From the NCBI GenBank assembly GCA_039105265.1, contig JAPFFF010000008.1, forward strand, positions 3,162,001-3,226,000: a DNA stretch of 64,000 nt, written 5' to 3'. The notes under the pieces are model-generated. The model saw only the letters and a list, made by a program, of their open reading frames with translations. It did no database searches and was not told where the DNA came from. Both the position numbers and the translations under genes were made by a program. The DNA comes from Tritrichomonas musculus. Taxonomy: Eukaryota; Parabasalia; Tritrichomonadida; Tritrichomonadidae. This document shows, piece by piece, positions 55,773 to 64,000 of this stretch; the stretch's first letter is position 1, and every line of letters starts with the position of its first letter.

Positions 55773-58676
55773 ATGAATTTGAAATACAAGGTTGATCTTG
55801 ATCAAATCGAGCTTCTTGATTCTATTTGTAAAGATACATTCAGTGAAATATATAAGATCAAAGACAATAGAACAAACATAATTCAAATTGCTAAAATCCT
55901 AAAATGTACCAATTCAGAAGAAGATCACACAAAATCAGATATCAAACAAATTTTGCCATTTATTAATGATATTTCAAGTTTAAACCATCCTTCAATTATT
56001 AGAGTCAACGGAATTAGTCAATTAGATTTTGACAAAAACCCAAATCCAGTCATTATTATGGATTACATGAAAAACAAATCTCTTAAAGAACTCATTGAAA
56101 CCAAAAAAGAACTATTTTCCAAAATCAACACCAATATCACCCAGAAACTTATTACCATATATGGGATAGCGTCAGCAATTTTATACTTGCATTCGCACAA
56201 TATCATTCATGGGAACCTAAAACCATCAAATATTTTGTTTGATGACGAATTTCATCCAAAGATTTCTGATTTTGGTTTTTATAATTTTTTTTCACAGAGA
56301 CCAGACGATGAATCATTAATTTATCTGGCACCTGAAACCATTGTCGACTCCAATTACACCAAATCAAGCGATGTATATTCATTTTCCATCATTGTTTATG
56401 AAATACTAATGAATGAGCGACCGTTTAAAAATTTTTCATGTGAAGACATCAAAAATAAAATAAAAAGTGACAATTGGCCTTCAGACATTCCCGAAGCATA
56501 CAAAAAGTTAATCATAAAATGTTTATCACAAAAAGTTGAAGAGCGACCAACTTTTTCTGATATTTTAATTGAATTGAGAACGAATCCATCGTTCATCACA
56601 GAATCAGTAAATAAAGATGAATATTTCAATTATATTGAAAAAGTTACAAATAATACACAAGAAATTATCTTTAATCAAGGTTGTAAACTTTACAATTTAA
56701 GCAACAAAGAAGAAGCCTCGAAATTCTTTAGAACTGGAGCCAATGAAAACCACATCAAGTCGATTCTAGCGCTTGCAATCATGCTTGACAATGGCGATGG
56801 AATTCCGAGGAACAATGATGAATCCATTGAATATATTAAAAAAGCAGCAAGTCTTGGTGATGCCGATGCCAATCACATTCTTGCTACCAAATACAAATAT
56901 GGCGATGGAATTGAGAATAACAAAGAAGAAGCCAAAAAATACTTCAAAATAGGAGCAGACAAAGGTCAAGCTGAATCGATGTATGAATATTCATGTCTAG
57001 TGAACAATGACAAAGAAGAATCAATGAAATATTTAAAAATGGCAGTTGACAAATGTCAAATTGATTCCATCTACAAATACTCATTGAAATTGGCTCGAGG
57101 CGATGGAATTGAAATGAACAAAGAAGCAGCCATTCGCTACTTAAAGATGGCTGTTGACAAAGGGCAAGTTGAAGCGACTTATGATTATGCAAGCATGCTT
57201 TACAATGGCAATGAAATCGAAGAAGACAAACCGAAATCAATTGAATATTTCAAAATAGCAGCAGATAAAGGACATGTCAATTCAATGCATGATTATGCAT
57301 TCATTCTTTACAATGGAGAAGGCATTTCTATGAATAAAGAAGAAGCATCGAAATACTTCCAAATGGCAGCAGACAACGGATATGTTAAATCAATGGTTGT
57401 TTATGCTTTGATGCTTTTAAATGGAGATGGAATTCAAGCGAATAAAGAAAAATCAATTCATTATTTCAAATCAGCAGCAGAAAAAAATGACACTGAAGCG
57501 ATGTACAATTATGCATGGTTAATGAAATCGAGAGGTAAAAATAAAGAATCTTTTAAGTACTTCAAAATGGCAGCAGACAAAGGTCACATTGAATCAATCT
57601 TTAATTATGCATGGATGAATCAAGAACTTTTTGAGAATTCACTCGAAGCAGCGAAATATTATAAAATTGCTGCTGATAAACATCATCTTGATTCAATCAT
57701 TAATTATGCAATCATGAATGAAAAGGGAGAAGGAATCCCAATCAACATTAACGAAGCCATTAAGTATTACAAACTTGGAGCAAATGAAGGCGATTCTTCA
57801 TGCATGGAGAAATATCTGTCATTAACAAAACACAATGAAATTGAATCCAATGAAAAAGTCGAGAATATTGAAAAAAATGAAGAAATAAATAATTTCGTTT
57901 CTTTAATGGCCAAAGATGATTCAATACCAGTCAAGAAAAGCAAACTTGTTGAATACATCAAAAATGAAGCTGAAAAAGGAAACATCGATGCACTTTTTTC
58001 ATATGGAATTAAACTTGATGAAGGAAAAGGTGTTCCTATTAACAAGAAAGAAGCAATCAAATATTTTAAGATGGCTGCTGATAAAGGACACAAGGATGCA
58101 ATGTTTGTTTATGGAACTAAATTATATAAAGGCGATAACGTCAAAATTGACAAGAAAGAAGCAAGTCGTTACTTCAAAGAAGCAGCTGATAAAAACCAAA
58201 AAGAAGCGATGTCAAATTATGCATCAATGTTATTTAAAGGTGACGGAATCGAATGCAATAAAGAAGAAGCACTTAGATATTACAAAATGGCTGCTGATTC
58301 AGGCGATTCTAAATCAATGTTCGCTTATGCAATGATTTTACATGGAGGAAAAGGTGTCAAGTCTGACAAGAAGGAATCTTCTCGCTATTTCAAAATGGCT
58401 GCTGATAAAGGACACGTGCTTTCTATGTATAATTACGCATGCATGAGAAATAACGAGGATGGAATCAAGGTCGATAAAAGAGAAGCAGCTGCTTATTTCA
58501 AAAGAGCTGCTGATAAAGGACACGATGACGCAATGACAAATTACGCACTCATGCTGTGCAATGGAGATGGAATAAATGTCGACTTGCAAGAAGCAAGAAA
58601 ATATTGCAGTATGGCAGCTAATAAGGGAAACAAGAATGCAATCACTCTCTTGAATCTTTTACAAATGAATTCATGA
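55773..58676 (+). CDS. TKL-type kinase-Sel1 protein with altered catalytic loop (possible pseudokinase)
   Basis: A 967-residue protein. Residues about 8-265 form a protein-kinase domain: lysine in IIQIAKILK, hinge ILMDYM-type segment (PVIIMDYMKNKSLKELIE), KISDFGFYNF, YLAPETIVDSNYTKSSDVYS and ERPTFSDILIEL. The catalytic loop reads HGNLKPSN instead of HRDLKPEN, so the catalytic Asp is replaced by Asn; the glycine-rich loop is also poor (CKDTFSEIYK). It is thus likely inactive or atypical. Residues about 290-960 carry some 17 Sel1 repeats of the EASKYFKMAADKGH type, forming a solenoid. Kinase-Sel1 fusions are a large family in trichomonads. A gap of degenerate repeats (about 690-735) splits the solenoid in two. 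Confidence 0.88.
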   Translation: MNLKYKVDLDQIELLDSICKDTFSEIYKIKDNRTNIIQIAKILKCTNSEEDHTKSDIKQILPFINDISSLNHPSIIRVNGISQLDFDKNPNPVIIMDYMKNKSLKELIETKKELFSKINTNITQKLITIYGIASAILYLHSHNIIHGNLKPSNILFDDEFHPKISDFGFYNFFSQRPDDESLIYLAPETIVDSNYTKSSDVYSFSIIVYEILMNERPFKNFSCEDIKNKIKSDNWPSDIPEAYKKLIIKCLSQKVEERPTFSDILIELRTNPSFITESVNKDEYFNYIEKVTNNTQEIIFNQGCKLYNLSNKEEASKFFRTGANENHIKSILALAIMLDNGDGIPRNNDESIEYIKKAASLGDADANHILATKYKYGDGIENNKEEAKKYFKIGADKGQAESMYEYSCLVNNDKEESMKYLKMAVDKCQIDSIYKYSLKLARGDGIEMNKEAAIRYLKMAVDKGQVEATYDYASMLYNGNEIEEDKPKSIEYFKIAADKGHVNSMHDYAFILYNGEGISMNKEEASKYFQMAADNGYVKSMVVYALMLLNGDGIQANKEKSIHYFKSAAEKNDTEAMYNYAWLMKSRGKNKESFKYFKMAADKGHIESIFNYAWMNQELFENSLEAAKYYKIAADKHHLDSIINYAIMNEKGEGIPININEAIKYYKLGANEGDSSCMEKYLSLTKHNEIESNEKVENIEKNEEINNFVSLMAKDDSIPVKKSKLVEYIKNEAEKGNIDALFSYGIKLDEGKGVPINKKEAIKYFKMAADKGHKDAMFVYGTKLYKGDNVKIDKKEASRYFKEAADKNQKEAMSNYASMLFKGDGIECNKEEALRYYKMAADSGDSKSMFAYAMILHGGKGVKSDKKESSRYFKMAADKGHVLSMYNYACMRNNEDGIKVDKREAAAYFKRAADKGHDDAMTNYALMLCNGDGINVDLQEARKYCSMAANKGNKNAITLLNLLQMNS

Positions 58677-59040
58677 ATTATTTTGTTTAAATAAATGATT
58701 CTTATTTTTATTTTTTTATAAAAGCTGTTTGAGTCTTTATCTGTCAAAATGATTTTGGTGTCAACAAATATTTTTTTTTTTTCCTTCCCGACCAAATGAA
58801 AAGGTCAAGATTCAATGCTGTTTCATTAATTTATGATATAACTTTTTGAATTAAATTGAAAAATATGATTTTAAATAAATACACAACTTTTCAATTTGTT
58901 TATTTTGAGTACATAAATAAGAACAAAAATCAATTTTAAGGTCAAAACCAATTTGCGATTCACTTTTTGAATGCTTATTTGGTCTATTATTTTAATTCAA
59001 ATAAAAATTCATGTATTTTGGCTAAAAAAAAGTAAATTTA
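58677..59040. other. Intergenic DNA with several ACTTTTTGAAT boxes
   Basis: AACTTTTTGAATT (about 58841) and CACTTTTTGAATG (about 58961) occur here although no intact gene follows; they may be leftovers of promoters of the decayed gene next to them. Confidence 0.4.
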
Positions 59041-59370
59041 ATGAATCAAAATAAATTTATTGATTATTTGGTAGTATTTGATTTCACTGGAATCATTATG
59101 ATTGCTCTAACTTCTTCCAATTTTTATATTTCATTTCATGATGAACAAATTTTGTTCATTTCAATTATTTTGAGACGATTGCAAAGTCTAAAAGCATTAC
59201 TATGTATATAAGTTACTTTTGCCGGAATGATAATACTTTCAACTCCTGCTTAAATGAGCATTGATTTAAAAGTTTGAAGTTCTGAGTTCTCAGGAACATC
59301 AACTTTCTTGAATTTTCGGCATTCTTCAAAAGCCGAATAACCTGTTGATTTGACTGGGAATGTAATAATT
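59041..59370 (-). pseudogene. BspA-type leucine-rich repeat gene remnant
   Basis: On the minus strand one frame reads FPVKSTGYSAFEECRKFKKV, then DVPENSELQTF, a stop codon (TAA), GVESIIIPAKVTYIHSNAF and RLCNRLKIIEM, followed by another stop (TGA). The I-x-IP-x-x-V-x-x-I-x-x-x-AF-x-x-C-x-x-L pattern is that of BspA-like repeats, an expanded surface-protein family in trichomonads. A further fragment (VRAIIMIPVKSNTT) lies beyond. Only about three units remain, with no start or signal peptide, so this is a dead gene end. Confidence 0.7.
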
Positions 59371-59430
59371 ATCTAGGTATCACTTTTTGAGTTTTTTAAA
59401 ATACTCAAAAAGTTATAAAACAGATAATTA
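59366..59430. promoter_or_regulatory. Two-tier dyad containing CACTTTTTGAG
   Basis: An inner stem ACTTTTTGAGT (59382-59392) pairs with its exact complement at 59403-59413; an outer stem TAATTATCT (59366-59374) pairs with its complement at 59422-59430. The design matches the dyad at 30681-30750. Confidence 0.5.
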
Positions 59431-59688
59431 AAATTATGTAAAAATATAAAAAGATTTGTTTTTTTCAATTATTTTATTTAGATTATTTTTTCTGAATGAT
59501 TTCCACTTTTTGAATGTTCTTCAGAAAAGACTAACTATACTTTAGTTGATCCAACGTCGAATGGTTTCAATACTTTTATTTTTAATTGCTATATATAACG
59601 CATTTTTTGCTTTTTGCTGATGAGAATATTCATCTAAATCAATTTATTTTTTGGCCCCGATATGCATGGATTTTAATGTTTCGTCGCT
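59431..59688. other. Intergenic DNA downstream of the ankyrin gene
   Basis: It holds another CACTTTTTGAATG box (about 59508). No gene is seen. Confidence 0.4.
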
Positions 59689-61521
59689 CTATTCATCTTC
59701 TCCATTATTTATTAAATTAGGCTCAATTAATTTATCATTGATATCAATATTTTTATTTTCAAGTAGCAATTGAACAATATCATCGCATCTATACTTAACA
59801 GCAAAGCTTAATAAATTGTTTTCTTCACTATTAAAATCAATCATATTTCTAGAAAGAAAAAGACGCAAAATATCAGTTTGATTAAAAGACACAACATGAT
59901 ATAAAACTGTTTCTTCGTTGCAATAAGTAAGATATTGAGCAGACTTTACTATTGCTTTAATATTAATATCAATATCTTTATGGTCAAGTAATAATGAAAC
60001 AATCTCATTTCTGTCATTTTCCACTGCTTGAAATAAAGGAGTTACTTCTTTGTACATATAAAATGAAAGATCTTCATCGTCTTCATATAATAACAGCGAC
60101 TTAAGATTTATATTTATATCATTTCTCTCTATTAATAAGCGAGCGACATTAATTTCATTATATTTAATCGCAGCACTCAATGGTGTCAATTCTTGAGAAA
60201 AATATGATTTCATATTGATATCAATATTTTTACAATTAAGTAAAGATTCAACAATTTTATCGTTTCCATTCAAAGCAGCTACATATAATGGTGTAAACTC
60301 ACATTTATCCAGATTTGATTTTTTATTGACGTCAATTTCTTTGCATTCAAGTAATAACTGAACAATTTCATAATTTCCTTTTTCAATTGCACAAAACAAA
60401 GCTGTTTTTTCTTTTACAATAGGATCACCTTGATATAAGCCTTTTCTTATTATTTTCATGTTAATATCAATATCATTATTGCTTTGTAAAATTTCTTTTG
60501 CAAAATAGTAATAATCTCTTTTGCATAAATCAAGAAAAACATTTGAATTCATCGATTCAAGTTGAATAAAAGAAAAATTATAGCTTTTTAAGCTTTGCTT
60601 CAATATATATGCATCAATGTCATCATCTTCTATATATTTGTTTAGTATGTAATTTGCTAATTCATTATGATGACATAATATCGCAAATTTTAAACAATTT
60701 TTAAATGATTTGTCTTCTGGTTGAATGTTTTTATCTTCAAGAATGTGAATTATTTCATAGTTACAACCATGAATCGCAAAAAGCCATATTTTTGGATTTA
60801 ATGAACATCCATTCATAATTAGATATTTAAAAATTTGCACTGATCCAAAAAAAGCTGAATATTCAATTAAACTTACTTTGAATGACTTTATTAAAAATAT
60901 ATTGGTGTCTAGCGGTTTGCGTGGGTAAAATGTGCATTCAAGATTTTTATTTGTACGATTAATTTCAAATATAAATTCATCAATTAAATCTTTTTGAATC
61001 AACTCTAAAAAATAATCATTAGCATATCCTTTTTCTCTAAATTCTTTTATGTTTTGTGGAATATCTACATATTCACTTGGCGTATTACTTAAAAGTGGCC
61101 TTTCTTTCGGTATGGAATTCAAATCTATGAACCGCCCTTTTTCCGCATATAATGATATTCCAATTGATTCAAATTCATCTAAATTTATTATCTTTTCTTC
61201 TGAAAGAAAAACAATTATTTTTTCATTGTTTTTGAAAAACCAAAAAATTTCAGAATTTGAATAATTTTTCTTGATTGCATCTTTTAAAAATAATATGATT
61301 TTGAAAATTTTTTCAAAAAAATTATTTGAACGATAATGATAATCTATTATCGATGTAATTAAATGAATTGTGGATGTTAATTGGTGCTTATTTTCTATGT
61401 TTTTGAGAATAATAATTAGATTTTCAAATTTCTTTTGAATATTTTCTTCAGCATCAATATAATCAAGAAGTAAATTTTGTGTGTTCTTCATTTTTTCCAG
61501 ATATTCTTGAACTTTCATCAT
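59689..61521 (-). CDS. Ankyrin-repeat protein of the trichomonad type
   Basis: About 610 residues, starting at MMKVQEYLEKMKNTQNLLLD; the frame extends 19 codons further upstream but without ATG. The N-terminal 180 residues are the helical region that typically precedes ankyrin repeats in trichomonad proteins. A DUF3447-like stretch follows (KVSLIEYSAFFGSVQIFKYL, then the C-N-Y-E-I-I-H-I-L segment). Ankyrin repeats run from about residue 360 to the end: KTALFCAIEKGNYEIVQLLL, FTPLYVAALNGNDKIVESLL, LTPLSAAIKYNEINVARLLI, VTPLFQAVENDRNEIVSLLL and more. It is a protein-interaction solenoid without attached enzyme; the partner is unknown. Confidence 0.85.
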   Translation of the reverse strand: MMKVQEYLEKMKNTQNLLLDYIDAEENIQKKFENLIIILKNIENKHQLTSTIHLITSIIDYHYRSNNFFEKIFKIILFLKDAIKKNYSNSEIFWFFKNNEKIIVFLSEEKIINLDEFESIGISLYAEKGRFIDLNSIPKERPLLSNTPSEYVDIPQNIKEFREKGYANDYFLELIQKDLIDEFIFEINRTNKNLECTFYPRKPLDTNIFLIKSFKVSLIEYSAFFGSVQIFKYLIMNGCSLNPKIWLFAIHGCNYEIIHILEDKNIQPEDKSFKNCLKFAILCHHNELANYILNKYIEDDDIDAYILKQSLKSYNFSFIQLESMNSNVFLDLCKRDYYYFAKEILQSNNDIDINMKIIRKGLYQGDPIVKEKTALFCAIEKGNYEIVQLLLECKEIDVNKKSNLDKCEFTPLYVAALNGNDKIVESLLNCKNIDINMKSYFSQELTPLSAAIKYNEINVARLLIERNDININLKSLLLYEDDEDLSFYMYKEVTPLFQAVENDRNEIVSLLLDHKDIDINIKAIVKSAQYLTYCNEETVLYHVVSFNQTDILRLFLSRNMIDFNSEENNLLSFAVKYRCDDIVQLLLENKNIDINDKLIEPNLINNGEDE

Positions 61522-61674
61522 AATATTTGGTAATGTTGAAAGATGCTTTTTTATGAGAAATGAAATCAAAATGGGCACAAATAAAAAAAATTTGAAATTA
61601 TTATCAAACTTTCATAGATCAAATAAAAATAAAAAATATTAATTAAAAGTAATAAAAAAGAATATTTAAATAAG
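61522..61674. other. Upstream region of the ankyrin gene
   Basis: A/T-rich, no distinct element seen. Confidence 0.3.
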
Positions 61675-62087
61675 TTTAAAGGAGACGGAAAAAAGTGTAA
61701 ACCACGGAAAAAAGTGTAAACTTTAATTTTTTCTCCTCATCTGATTAAAATTACTGAACGCTAATTTTTTTACAACTTCTTAACATTTTGATAAATAATA
61801 TATTGGATTTTTGTCGAGTTTCATAAAGAATTTATAGCTAAACCATGATATTATATGTTTCTGATAAAAACGGTTTAAGGTTAAATAATTGTAGAAAACG
61901 ATAGTTTAATATTTGAGAAAGATGAGGATTATTCATGACGAAATTCAGTGAAAATGGAATATATTATTCATCAAAGTGTTGAGAAGCTATAAAAAAATTG
62001 GTGTTTAAAAATTTTAACCAGATATGGAGAAAAAGTTAAAGTTTACACTTTTTTCCGAAGTTTACACATATTTCTATACCCTTTAAA
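61675..62087. mobile_element. 413-base MITE-like element with long inverted repeats
   Basis: The two ends are inverted repeats of about 100 bases that align without gaps at roughly three matches in four. Both start TTTAAAGG and contain CGGAAAAAAGTGTAAACTTT, then TTTTTTCTCC/CTTTTTCTCC and ATCTG-TTAAAA. The motif GGAAAAAAGTGTAAAC appears twice in the left arm and once in the right. The core of about 200 bases is non-coding. The size and structure fit a miniature inverted-repeat transposable element. I see no convincing target duplication. Confidence 0.72.
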
Positions 62088-62558
62088 TTGATATTAATAA
62101 AATAAAATTTTCCATTTCCATTATTCACTTGGGTTTATTTATCATAAGATTGACTTGATTCTAATTATAAAAGCATATTATTTATCACCAGAGGAAATTT
62201 CTGCTAATAATCGACCAATGCAATATCTTCTTTGAAATGATATCATTTCCAGATCATTTGTAACATTAAAAAAAATCCATCAAATCATATTTCTCAGATT
62301 TGATTTTCAAACTTGCACTAGGCTGCTAGGAAATATGCTACAAATTTATAATATCTTTGAAAAATATTGTTGACTTTTATTTTTTTGAAAAATATCTTTT
62401 TTGAAATGATAAACTTTTTGAATGATTTATTTACTCTAAAAAGTCAAATCCTGAATTTTTTATGCCAATGAATTATGATTCATTAAAAGAGTCTGAATGA
62501 TAATTAGAAAATGATCTTTAATTAAAGATCACAAAGCTTCATCTGATTGAAACCAAAC
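62088..62558. other. Intergenic DNA with two perfect palindromes
   Basis: GAAATGATATCATTTC (near 62236) and TGATCTTTAATTAAAGATCA (62512-62531) are perfect palindromes; the second lies 28 bases beyond the end of the Sel1 relic. An AACTTTTTGAATG box occurs near 62410. Confidence 0.45.
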
Positions 62559-63800
62559 TTAAAATGATTCTATTACAAATGTGAAAAATAAAAGTAGCAT
62601 TATTATAATTATTAAAACAATTTGATGGAGCCAAGAAGCTTTGTAAATATAAACTAATGATTCTTTATTGATTTTCTTTTCTCTTAATAACAATTTTCCA
62701 TAGAAAAACATTGACTTCTCGTATCCATTCTCTTCTGGTTTTTTAACATAAGAAATTCCTAATTCTTTGTTTTCTTGAATTCCATTTCCATAAAATAACA
62801 TCAAGCCATATCTGTACATAGATTTTATATTTCCATTTTCTGCTGACTTTTGAAAATATTCAGCTGCTTTCTTCTTATCTATTTTTAACACATTGAGCTG
62901 CTATTTCCTTTATCAGCAGAAGAATAAAAATATTTAATAGCTTCTTTTTCATTACGTTCAATTCCATCACCATTAAATAGCATTTTGCCATAATAAAACA
63001 TGGACATATCATTTCCTTTATCAGCAGATTCTATAAAATATCTTGCAGCTTCTTTTTTGTCCATAAAAACACCATCTCCTTTGTATTACAATTTTCCATA
63101 ATAATACATTGATGCATAGTTTCCATCATCAGCAGCCATTTTAAAATATTTTGCTGCCTCATTCTTATTGATTACATAATTACTTTCATTTAATAATATT
63201 TTACCATATAAAAACATTGATTTCGTTTTACCAAAATCGGCTGATTTTTTAATGAATTTTTTCCCAAATTCTTCATTCTTTTTATAAATCATTAATCCAT
63301 ATTGGTACATTGCATATATATTGTTATAAAAAGTTGCTTGTTTAAAATAAGCAAATGCTTTTTGCAAATTTTTTTTGTAAAACATCTCCATTTAAAAACA
63401 TTAACCCAAGTTGATACATTGATGTAGAGTTTCCTTTTTTTGCTGATCTGGACAAATAATAAAATGCTTCCGATTTATTAGTTTTAATTCCATCTCCTTT
63501 TATCAGCATTTTTCCATATGAAGCCATGGATTTAATGTTCTCAAGACCGGCTCACTTTTTAAAATAAAAAGCAGCTTCTTTTTTGTTAGAATCAACACCA
63601 TCACCATTGTATAACATGATTCCCTTTTTATACATCGAATTCGAATTTCCTTTGACTGCAGATAATGAAAAATAATGAAAAGCGTCAGATTTATTAACTT
63701 CAATCCCATCCCCTTTCATAAGCATTTTAGCATAGAAATACATTGAGTCTATATGTCCAAGATCAGCTGATTTTTTAAAATATTTTGCTGCTTCTTTTAA
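62559..63800 (-). pseudogene. Sel1-repeat gene relic with C-terminal membrane helix
   Basis: Sel1 repeats (for example EVNKSDAFHYFSLSAVKGNS; NKNEAAKYFKMAADDGNYAS; DKKKAAEYFQKSAENGNIKS) can be followed over about 1.2 kb on the minus strand, but they are spread over different frames with several frameshifts and in-frame stops (for example after ASMYYYGKL). The last part ends with a hydrophobic helix (IVLIIIIMLLLFFTFVIES), so the parent was a membrane-anchored Sel1 protein. No N-terminal part or start codon is visible to the right. It is related to the repeats of the kinase-Sel1 gene at 55773. Confidence 0.78.
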
Positions 63801-64000
63801 AAATTACCAAAATTGAGAACTGCTTTATGACAATTTGATAAAAGCTTTTTGAGAAAAGATTTGTGACAACTCTCAAATTTTCATAATTATTACCTATTGA
63901 TCTGGATTGGAGAACGTTAAATTAACAAATAACCAAGTTAAATAAAAAAAATGAATGTAGAAAGCAATTCAAAAGAAAAAATTTTCTTTTGGGCTTAAAC
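63801..64000. other. Window end, no gene recognised
   Basis: A/T-rich sequence beyond the last recognisable Sel1 unit; contains GCTTTTTGAGAAAAG near 63843. Confidence 0.3.

Overview
The window looks like nuclear DNA of a parabasalid flagellate (Trichomonas/Tritrichomonas type; Tritrichomonas is favoured but not proven). The evidence is strong A+T richness, long uninterrupted genes without visible introns, very short leaders before ATG, and a characteristic gene repertoire: a Sel1-repeat protein kinase, other Sel1 proteins, an ankyrin protein with the typical trichomonad N-terminus, a decayed BspA-type leucine-rich repeat gene, a Polinton/Maverick, and flagellar and tubulin-modification genes (a SPAG17/PF6-like protein and a TTLL enzyme).

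Layout. 1-7328: right-hand part of a Polinton (candidate major capsid protein at the window edge, packaging ATPase, integrase, candidate minor capsid protein, Ulp1/adenain-type protease, an HNH nuclease and small proteins), mostly with open frames in the part visible. 7329-13113: gene-poor DNA holding a hAT-like transposon (8046-11044; 15-bp terminal inverted repeats, 8-bp target duplication) into which a TA-flanked element (9118-10816) has jumped, then a 21-bp repeat array inside another inverted-repeat pair. 13114-14899: a small type I membrane protein and a tandem bacterial-type RNase HI whose second domain is degenerate. 15415-21172: a fossil cluster of a CRESS (circular Rep-encoding ssDNA) virus-like element. 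It has two Rep copies in inverted orientation, a perfect 17-bp stem-loop with the nonanucleotide TAGTATTAC, a jelly-roll-like capsid candidate and several unassigned proteins; it looks broken in several places.

21985-58676 is ordinary host gene space: a Gln/Glu-rich repeat protein, a Sel1-like protein, a two-helix membrane protein, a PP2A B56 subunit, SPAG17-like, TTLL, a RIC1-like protein, a CS-Sel1 tail-anchored protein, a very large DOCK-type exchange factor, LSM4, a BTB-like coiled-coil protein, a coiled-coil protein, a SNT1/NCoR-like SANT protein, and a kinase-Sel1 protein with an altered catalytic loop. 58677-64000 holds gene debris (BspA-like and Sel1 pseudogenes), an ankyrin gene and a 413-bp inverted-repeat element.

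The host genes point to motility and cytoskeleton (SPAG17, TTLL, DOCK), phosphatase and kinase signalling (B56, kinase-Sel1), Golgi traffic (RIC1-like), RNA handling (LSM4) and chromatin repression (SNT1-like). The most unusual part is the 15.4-21.2 kb virus-like cluster: an intact-looking rolling-circle origin, a recombination junction lying exactly at the expected Rep nick position, and a cargo of genes with no family I recognise.
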